Below are positions 53,265 to 62,800 of a stretch of 64,000 nt of DNA, piece after piece. The stretch's first letter is position 1, and every line of letters begins with the position of its first letter. The DNA comes from Moraxellaceae bacterium. GTDB lineage: Bacteria > Pseudomonadota > Gammaproteobacteria > Pseudomonadales > Moraxellaceae. The notes below the pieces were generated by a model. The model did not search any database, was not told the origin of the DNA, and saw only the letters and a program-made list of their open reading frames with translations. The translations under genes were made by a program, and so were the position numbers. The stretch is taken from the NCBI GenBank assembly GCA_030680295.1, contig JAUXVU010000023.1, positions 1,021,678-1,085,677 on the forward strand. The letters run 5' to 3'.

Positions 53265-53537
53265 TCAGAGGTCAGCTGGCGGTTGATATTCAAGGTTGCC
53301 CAAATCGCTCAGATCCGGCAGCGCTTCTTCTTCTGGCACTTCAGTTAAAATGTGGCGATCGACCATGCCGGCTGCGATTTCACGCAAAGCCATCACAGTT
53401 GGTTTGTCATTTTCCCACGCCAAACCAGGCTCTTTACCGCCAGTGGCTAATTGACGCGCGCGCTTGGAGGCAACAAGCACCAACTCAAAGCGGTTATCGA
53501 GGTTGGTCAAACAGTCTTCGACGGTTACACGGGCCAC
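53265..53537 (-). CDS. rpoZ: RNA polymerase subunit omega
   Basis: The 90-residue omega subunit, which assists folding of beta-prime and takes part in ppGpp response. [20 protein letters not shown] and [14 protein letters not shown] are the conserved blocks around the beta-prime contact. It is placed between gmk and spoT, as in many gammaproteobacteria. Confidence 0.97.
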   Translation of the reverse strand: MARVTVEDCLTNLDNRFELVLVASKRARQLATGGKEPGLAWENDKPTVMALREIAAGMVDRHILTEVPEEEALPDLSDLGNLEYQPPADL

Positions 53538-53615
53538 GGTCTATCTCCGAAAAGCGATCACAAAAGAGGCAGAATTCTACGGCACAAGCCGCCGATTAAC
53601 AACAACTGTCTATGT

Positions 53616-54254
<639 letters not shown>

Positions 54255-54304
54255 TTACTAATAAGCAATAATACGCCATGCAACGCGTAAATTGGAGGAA
54301 GTAC

Positions 54305-54886
54305 ATGATTGGTATTCCACTGGGATTATTAACCGCCAATGCCTTTGAGTGGGCAATGCACAAACATGTTTTGCATGACATGGGCCGCGATAAAAACAAT
54401 TTTTGGGCGTTTCATTTTCATGAACACCATAAAGTTGTGCGTAAAAATGACTACCTTGACCCGAATTATGAAAAGTTCCCATTGGGGCTGCATGCACAAG
54501 GCAAAGAGGCATGGTCGTTGTTGGCAGTCAGCGCGGCAGTGGCGCCTTTGTTTCCAGTAGCACCGTTTTACGTGGGGACACTTTGGTATTGCGCGGCGAA
54601 TTATTACCGCGTGCACAAACGCTCGCATCAAGACCCGGCCTGGGGCCGTGCCAACATTCCTTGGCACTATGATCACCACATGGGGCGTAACGCCGATGCT
54701 AACTGGTGTGTGACCAAGCCGTGGTTTGATTACGTCATGGGTACCCGCGAGTTTATTGTGGGTGAGGCACGTGAAAGTAATGTGTTGGGCCTAAAAAGCA
54801 TCCCAGAATGGTTGGCTAAACGCTTACCCAAACCGGAGCGCTTAGGCAAAGACTTAGCTAAGCGATCATTAAAATCGGTCGCTTGA
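54305..54886 (+). CDS. Fatty acid hydroxylase / sterol desaturase superfamily protein
   Basis: A 193-residue membrane protein with the histidine boxes of the diiron fatty acid hydroxylase superfamily: HKHVLH, HFHEHHK, HKRSH and HYDHH, separated by two hydrophobic segments (about 65-100). These histidines coordinate a nonheme diiron centre that hydroxylates or desaturates lipids. The exact substrate is not evident. The ATG at 54305 is preferred because GGAGGAA lies five bases upstream; the in-frame ATG at 54278 has no ribosome binding site. It is divergent from gmk. Confidence 0.85.
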   Translation: MIGIPLGLLTANAFEWAMHKHVLHDMGRDKNNFWAFHFHEHHKVVRKNDYLDPNYEKFPLGLHAQGKEAWSLLAVSAAVAPLFPVAPFYVGTLWYCAANYYRVHKRSHQDPAWGRANIPWHYDHHMGRNADANWCVTKPWFDYVMGTREFIVGEARESNVLGLKSIPEWLAKRLPKPERLGKDLAKRSLKSVA

Positions 54887-54997
54887 GCACAAGTCATTGA
54901 GCGTGAAATGGGTCGCCTGAATTTACGTAAAATATTGCTATTTAGGGCTGAGGATGATAAATCGGGGCGGCTTTATTAATATTGAATAAATGGAATT

Positions 54998-56719
54998 ATG
55001 AAAATGTCATATGGATATGCATTTCTTATTGGCCTGCTAGTGATCGCGCCCGGAGCGCAAGCCAATGAACAGCAGCGCGCTGCCGATGCCCTAATTTATC
55101 AGCAACAACGTGATCAGCTGCTCGATAGTCAACAACGCCCCATGCCTCAGGCAACCGTGCCACTAGATGGGCTACTGCAGCCAGTTACGCCTGTTATTAC
55201 CGATGAAGAGCCCGATCAAGGGCTTTGCTTTACGGTGAATCGCATCGTGTTGGTTGGCGAAGATGCCGAAAAATTTAATTGGGCGCTGCATAGCGTCACC
55301 CGTAAAACAGCGGGCTATATTGGCGAGTGTTTAACGGTTGCCAACATAAATGACCTGTTGAGCATTGTGCAAAACGAGATCATTAAAAAAGGCTTTGTCA
55401 CTACGCGAGTTTTGCTACCGGCTCAAAACTTGTCTTCTGGTCTGCTTACGATTGAAGTAATACCGGGCAAGATTAATGACGTGCGAGGTGATGCGGCTAG
55501 CCGATCATTTTGGCAGTGGAATACCGTGCCAATGTCATCAGGCGATCTGCTCAACATCCGTGATTTGGAGCAGGCGCTGGAAAACATTCAGCGCTTGCCA
55601 ACGGTTGATGCTGACTTTCAAATTAAGCCAGCACATGGTGTCAACAAACCGGGCTACAGTGATATTGAAATTCGGCACCAGCAGCAAAGGCGTTATCGTC
55701 TAAGCGCTTCAACGGATGACTCAGGCTCTCGTGCTACGGGTAAGCAACAGGGTAATGTGACCTTATCGCTAGATAACATCACTAATAATCATGACTTGCT
55801 TTATGTGAGTTATAACCGCAATTTGTCACCGCTAAAAGACGCCAGTCGTGGCACCGAAGGTTACAACGTTAACTACACCATTCCCTACAAATACTGGCTA
55901 ATAAACGCATCAACCAGTCGTTTTGACTATCATCAAACCATTGCTGGCGCCAACCAGCCCTATGTTTACGCCGGTGAAAGTATTAACAACGCGGTAACCA
56001 TCTCAAACTTGGTCTATCGCGATGCCATGCAAAAAGTGACTTTATCTGCCGGTGCTTACCATCGACGCTCTCGCAACTATATTGACGACACCGAAGTTGA
56101 AGTACAGCGACGCAGAACGTCTGGATGGCAAGCCGGCATTGTCCATCAACTAAAATATAAACAGCACAGCCTAGACTGGGGTCTAAACTACTTTCGTGGT
56201 GTCGGCATGTTAGGTGCTACGCGCTCACCGGGCGAGTTATTCGATGAAGAAGATAGCCGCGCAGGCTTTTGGCGTGGCAGTGTGGGCTATCAAACCCCCT
56301 TTGTTATTCGACATCATCAGCTGCAATACAGTGCTAATTTCCGCTTTCAACAAAGTGGTTCAATCTTAACGCCGCAAGACCGGTTTTCGATTGGCAACCG
56401 CTACACAGTGCGTGGTTTTGATGGTGAACAAAGTTTGGCAGGTGAGTCTGGTATGACCTTGCGTCAGGAAGTGGCCGCAGCGCTACCGTGGCCGAAACAA
56501 CAGGTGTATTTAGCAGCTGATTATGGGCGTGTGTCGGGTAGAGCTACCGAGCGTTCTCACCCCTTAGTGGGCCATAAATTGGCCGGTACTGCGTTGGGAT
56601 ATCGTGGTGCTGTCAGTGCGGTGCAGTACGATGTATTCATTGCAACGCCTATTTATCATCCCACGGGATTTAAGGCGTCATCGCTAACCTCTGGCATGAG
56701 TTTGTATTGGTCATATTAG
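54998..56719 (+). CDS. TpsB outer-membrane transporter of two-partner secretion
   Basis: A 573-residue ShlB/FhaC/CdiB-type protein that exports its TpsA partner through the outer membrane. After a signal peptide (residues 1-22, ending AQA) and an N-terminal plug helix rich in Gln and Arg, there is a POTRA pair (FTVNRIVLVGEDAEKFN to about residue 220), with the LLTIEVIPGKIND block of the ShlB POTRA. The rest is a 16-strand barrel. The conserved loop-6 motif appears as NRYTVRGFDGEQSL near residue 466. The last residue is an aromatic (Tyr), as required for barrel assembly. It is followed after 147 bases by the tpsA gene, in the CdiB-CdiA order. Confidence 0.94.
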   Translation: MKMSYGYAFLIGLLVIAPGAQANEQQRAADALIYQQQRDQLLDSQQRPMPQATVPLDGLLQPVTPVITDEEPDQGLCFTVNRIVLVGEDAEKFNWALHSVTRKTAGYIGECLTVANINDLLSIVQNEIIKKGFVTTRVLLPAQNLSSGLLTIEVIPGKINDVRGDAASRSFWQWNTVPMSSGDLLNIRDLEQALENIQRLPTVDADFQIKPAHGVNKPGYSDIEIRHQQQRRYRLSASTDDSGSRATGKQQGNVTLSLDNITNNHDLLYVSYNRNLSPLKDASRGTEGYNVNYTIPYKYWLINASTSRFDYHQTIAGANQPYVYAGESINNAVTISNLVYRDAMQKVTLSAGAYHRRSRNYIDDTEVEVQRRRTSGWQAGIVHQLKYKQHSLDWGLNYFRGVGMLGATRSPGELFDEEDSRAGFWRGSVGYQTPFVIRHHQLQYSANFRFQQSGSILTPQDRFSIGNRYTVRGFDGEQSLAGESGMTLRQEVAAALPWPKQQVYLAADYGRVSGRATERSHPLVGHKLAGTALGYRGAVSAVQYDVFIATPIYHPTGFKASSLTSGMSLYWSY

Positions 56720-56866
56720 GTTGACGGTGGTGTTTAGGTGCAGCGGCTGGGAGGGCTTGCCTTGCAGTCGCTGGGCTCCCCAGTTAGTATGACCATGAAT
56801 TTGTGATGCTGGATTGGCATCAAGCAACGTCAAATAAATGATTATTAGTCATAAGGATTGTTACTA

Positions 56867-59800
56867 ATGAGCATGCATACAGTCATCTCTGCTTCAGCGC
56901 GCCCGACTCATTCACGTTTACATCGTTTGCCGGTAATGGCGTTATCGTTTGCCGTGAGCACGGTGCTGGGATCGGCCGTGTGGTTGCTGCCATTGCTGGG
57001 TAATGCCAGCGACAGTGCGACGCGCATTGTGGCGGATCCTAATGCCAATCGTCAGCAGCAGCCAACGATTTTAAACAGTGCCAATGGCACGGTGCAGGTG
57101 GACATTCAAACACCAAGTGCCGCAGGGGTGTCGCGCAATCTCTATCAGCAGTTTGATGTGGGCGCAGACGGTGCAATTTTAAATAACGCTCGCAACAGCA
57201 CACAAACCACCACGGGTGGTTGGGTGCAAGGCAATCCGTGGTTGGCTAGAGGTGCAGCCAATGTCATTTTAAACGAAGTCAACAGCGCCAATCCCAGTAT
57301 ATTAAATGGTTATTTAGAAGTGGCTGGGCAATCTGCGTCGGTGGTTGTCGCTAACCCATCGGGCTTAAGTTGTAATGGCTGTGGTGTGATTAACGCCAAT
57401 CGTTTTACGCTAACCACGGGTGCGCCAATTTTTAATGCCGGCCAACTGGAAGGCTATCAAGTCAATAACGGGCACATTCTGATTCACGGCCGTGGCTTAG
57501 ACGGCAGTCGTACGCCATACACCGATTTAATTGCCCGAACCATACGCTTAAATGCAGGCGTGTTTGCTAACGACCTGTCGGTTATTTTGGGTCAGAACAC
57601 GGTGTCGGCCAGTAACCCGCAGCAGGCGCAAGCCACTGGCGGCGGTGCACCAAGTGCCGGTTATGCATTAGATGTTGGCCAGCTTGGCGGCATGTATGCC
57701 GGTAAGATTTTTATGGTGGGCACCGAACAGGGCATGGGCGTGAACAACGCCGGTGTATTGGCGGCACAGCAGGGTACGTTGCAACTCAGTGCCAATGGCG
57801 ATTTGACCAACAGCGGTCAGCTGCTGGCCGATCAAATTCAGCTCAGTGCTGATGCGCTCAACAACAGTGGCGGTAAAATCAATCAGACTGGGGTGGCGGG
57901 TTTAGCGCTGCATAGTGGCGGCCTGTCGAACCAGGGCGGGGTGATTGGTGTGGCATCACACACACCGGAGTCCGCACCGGAGCCCACACCGGGTGATGGT
58001 GGTACAACACCATCGGTCCCTGATGATGGCGACTCAGGTAGCACGGGCGGCAATAATGCGGGCACATCGTCTGGTGAGCACGAGCCGCCTGCCGTGCTGG
58101 CCGATGGCGTATTGCGCATTCAGGGCTTAATCAATAACGACAATGGTGAAATCACTGCGGGTAGCGGCATTGATTTAAGCAGTAGCAACGGTTTGGACAA
58201 TGCCGGTGGCACCTTGGTCGTACGTAGCCTAGACGTCACCGGTGATGCCGCCAGTACCCTGAACAACAATCACGGCACTCTGTTTGCGCGCAACAGCTTA
58301 ACGGCCAACGTTGGCCACGTGCTAAACAACGACGGCGAACTAGCGGCTAATCACGCCATTAGCCTGACCGCGCAGCAACTGCAAAACCAAGCCGGCCGCA
58401 TTCAAGCCGGTGAGCGTATCGACATTAACGCCGACCACATTGACTTAAACGGCGCCTTATTGTCATCAGGCGATCTGAGTTTAACCACTCGCAGCGATTT
58501 GGCATTTACCGAGGACAACACCCAAACGGATCGTTTGTATGTCGGCAATAACTTACGCATCGATAGCAGCGCCAACATTAGCAACCAAGGGTTATTAAAC
58601 AGCGGCAATATCACTCACCTCAGCGCCAACACCATTGATAACCATAACAGCGGTCGCATTTATGGCGGCGTGGTGGCCTTGCAAGCTGAACATCTGACTA
58701 ACGATGGTGCGGTCATTGCCGCACGTGAGCGCCTGGCCATTGGTGCCAACCATGTGCTTAACCAAAACGACGCACTGATGTTAAGCCTAGGCGACCTTAG
58801 CATTGGCGGCAACTTAGACGCCAACCTAAACGCCACTGGCGATGCACAACGCATTCAAAACCGCAGCGCCACCATTGAAAGCATCGGCAACATGACGTTG
58901 GCTGCTCAAAATCTGCTTAACGTCAATGATCATTTCAGCACTGAAATCGTTGATGTGGGTAGCCCGGAAGACTTTCATTTAGTGCGTCCTGAGGGCACCT
59001 CGTCGGTGTTGCAGCCGCGTGACAATTTTAGAATTATTTCGTGGTCACGCGCGGGCAAACTGGCCTATAAAGAAGATGCCGACATAGCTTATGGTGAACT
59101 GGGTGTTGCCCCCATTCCTAACGTCGGTGCTGCCACCTGTGACAGCGACGCTGATGATGCCAACTGCATACCCGTGCCCGGCTCGCTGTACCCGGCGGAT
59201 GACCCGGCGTGGGCCTATTTTAACATTGCACCGTTTACGGACCCTGAGCCCATCGCGCCGGCAGACGACAGCGATGAAGTGGCCATGGCGGATTATCAAG
59301 CGGCCTACGATGCTTGGGAGGCCGCGGGTGATGCGCGCTACCAAGTCTTAGACGATGCCATTGAAAACTACAATATTGCCTTTTTGGGACGCAGTTACCG
59401 TGCGTGGACCGAATATGAGTTCACCCGTACGCAGCAACAAACCGCGGTAACCAGCAGCGCACCGGCACGCATCATCAGCGGTGGTGACCTCACACTCCGT
59501 GGTGAAAGCATCGTCAACGACAAAAGCCAAATTATTGCCGGCGGTCATCTACAAGGCGATATCGACAACCTCACCCAGATTGAAGCCTTTGGTGAACACA
59601 TCAGCACCGACCGTGGCAGGGTATTAGACACGTGGTCTAACTGGCGAGGGGGCTTTAAGCGCTACCATGAGCGCAAATGGAGTGTGGCGCCCTATGCCCC
59701 AGCCCCCACGGTAACGACCATCAACCTAAACGTGAACCGTACGCTGGAAAACCAAAGCGACGTCGGCACTGGCAACACGCCAGAGGGTGCGGATCAGTTT

Positions 59801-62800
59801 GTGGATCAAGCCATCGACCTAGACGGTGGCTTGCCGCTGCCCGGTAACGGTTTGTTTAGCCTGAATGTCAATAACCCTAACGCACCGTTAGTCGTCACCG
59901 ACCCACGCTTTACCGACTACCGCAACTGGCTGTCGTCGGACTATTTATTGCAGCAACTGAGCCTAGACCCCAGTGCCACCCAAAAGCGTCTGGGTGATGG
60001 CTTTTATGAGCAAACCCAAATTCGCGAGCAAGTGCAGCAGCTGACCGGTCAGCGATACTTGCCCGGTTATGGCAGCGATGAAGCGCAATACATGGCGTTA
60101 ATGAACAACGGCTTGAGCTATGCGCAACAGTACAATTTACGTCCCGGCATTGCCTTAACCGCCGACCAAGTGGCCCAGCTCACCAGCGACATTGTGTGGT
60201 TAGTGCCGCAACAAGTCACCCTACTTGACGGCAGCCTCACCACGGTGTTAGCGCCTCAAGTGTACGTGCGACCCCAGCCGCAAGACTTAAGCCACAACGG
60301 CACCTTGATTGCGGCTAACAGCATTCAGCTCAATTTAAGCGGCGACCTGAATAACCAAGGCAGTATGTCGGGCCGTCAGGTGCTGAGCATTAGCGCCGAC
60401 AACGTAAACCAACATGGTGGTCGCCTGCAGGGCGACGCGCTGTTGGTTGATGCTCAGCGCGACATCAATAATGTTGGCGGCAGCATGACCGCCAAAGACG
60501 TGATGTGGTTAAACGCTGGAGGCGACGTTAATCTGACCAGCACCACACAAAGCAATGAAGTGGCTGTGGGGGCCAGCCGTTTTGAGCGTACCACCATCGA
60601 TCGTGTCGCCGGCTTATATGTCAGCGGTGAATCAGATGGCCTAATGGTGGTTAATGCCGGTGGCGACATTAACGCCACAGCCAGCATCATTAGCAATCAA
60701 AGCCAAAATGGCCAAACACTGCTAGATGCTGCTGTCGCCATTAATTTAAAAACGCTTAAAACCACTGAGTCTGAACACATTGTGTGGACGCAGAACCAAG
60801 ACAAACGCCGTACCGAATCCAGTAGCCAAGAAGTGGGCACGGTAATTCGTGGTGCCGGAGATGTTGCGCTTAACGCTGGTGAGAACCTGAATGCTCGTGC
60901 GGCACAAGTGGCCGCCGGTGAGGTGTTACAGCTAAGCGCTGGTCAAGACATATCGATTGAAGCGGGTCGCGCCACAGAGCACTTAGACGTGTATCAACAC
61001 CGCGAGCGTCGTAGCACGTTCAGCAAAAGCAGCACCACCATTCACAACAAGGATAGCCGCGACGAAGCCGTGGCATCGAACCTTGAAGGTGCTGTTGTCG
61101 ACATGCAGGCTGGCAATGATTTAAGCCTTAAAGGCAGCACGATCATTAGCGACAATCTAACGCGTCTGCAGGCTGGCAATGACATCAACATCATCGCTGA
61201 TGAAAACCATTACGTTGATAAACAGTTTACTGAACGTAAAAAAAGTGGGTTTAGTGCAAGCTTTTCAGCGGGTACCGCCAGTGTGGGTTATGGCAAATCG
61301 CAAGAAAGCAACAACCGCGAATCACAAAGCACCACGGCCAGTGCCAGTGGCGTGATGAGCTTGGCCGGTGACACCGAGCTGGTGGCTGGCAATACGCTCA
61401 CGATAGCAGGCAGCGACGTTGCAGCGGGCAATAATGTTGCGTTGATGGCCAAAGAAGTTGAATTGCGTGCAGCACAAGAAAACCTAGCCATTCAACAACA
61501 GCAGCAACGTAAATCCAGTGGTATCAGTGTGGGTGTTGTAGTTAACCCCATTGCCGCGTTTGAAAGCGCTTACGACAAACGTCGAGATGCAGCCACTAGT
61601 CCGGTTGGGCAAGTGATGGCGATCGCCGATGCAGCACAAGACGTAGTTGATGCCAATGGCGTCCGTATTGGTTCACAAAAATCATCGGCCGCACAAAATA
61701 CCGAGATCAGCACCGCACGTGTCAGCACGGTGCAAGCCGGTGGCAACCTAAACATCATGGCCAGTGATGGCAGCATTGTCAGTGAAGGTGCTCGCTTAAG
61801 TGCCGAAGGCAACGCATTGCTGTTGGCCAAAGAAAATATTGTATTAGGGGTGGCCGAAAACACGGAAGGCCAGCGCAGTAATAGCCGTAGCAGCGGCTGG
61901 TCAGTGGGTGCCAGCAGCATGCCCGTGGGCATCAACCAAGGTCGCGCCACGGGCCAAGGTGACACGGTGACTGCCAGTGGCAGTACGTTGTCGGTGGGAG
62001 GCGATGCGACACTGGCCACCACCCATGGTGATGTCCGGGTGACGGGTAGCCAGGCTGTGGCCGGTGGTGACCTGAACCTTAACGCGGCTCGCGATCTTAC
62101 GATTGAGTCGGCTGAAAACCGAGCTGCAAATGCTAACCGCAGCAAAGACAATGCGATTGGCCAAGTTGAGATTTCAGACACTGAACGGTTTAAAGGCTAC
62201 CACAGCGAAAAAACGTCCAATAACAACCAGTCGGTGACGCAGGTTGCCAGCAGTGTTGGCAGCTTGGGTGGCAATGTGAATGCCACGGCGGGTAATCAGT
62301 ACACACAAACGGCCAGCGACGTGGTGGCGGCCAATGATATTACGATCACCGCCAAAGCCATCGATATCACCAGCGCGCAAAACACGGGCAGCAGTGACAG
62401 CCGTCAGTCGTCCGCCAAAGTGGGCTTTTTTTCACGCATCAGCTCTCCCATTATCGACCTGTTTAATAACTCCCAAGCGGCCAGTGAAAGTGATGGTCGT
62501 TTGCAGGCGATGCAAAGCATGGCCGCTGCAGGCAATGCTTATCAAGCCGGTAGTGCCATTGCCAGTATGGCGGGTACTGGTTATGGCAGCGGTTCGTTGC
62601 TGAAAGCCGAAACCGGGGTGGGGGTAGCAACCAGTAAATCCAGTGACGGCAGTCAATATAGTGAAAGCGTTGGCAATACCTTAAGTGCAGGTAACAACAT
62701 CAACTTGGTGAGCACCGAGGGTGATATTACGCTGCAGCAAACCCAGGCCACGGCGGGCAATACGCTCGCCTTGGACTCGGCCAATGACATTGTATTACGT

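Noticed and set aside
53225..53599. A 124-codon plus-strand frame covering rpoZ
   Set aside because: It lies antisense to the clearly conserved omega subunit and shows no domain.
56720..56866. GC-rich inverted repeats in the TpsB-TpsA gap (for example CTGGG/CCCAG) as a terminator
   Set aside because: The stems are only five pairs and no T run follows, so a terminator between the partner genes is not supported.
61570..62181. A 203-codon open frame on the minus strand inside the TpsA gene
   Set aside because: Its composition (Ala, Arg, Ser, Pro rich without motif) is that of an antisense shadow of the repetitive coding strand, and it has no ribosome binding site.
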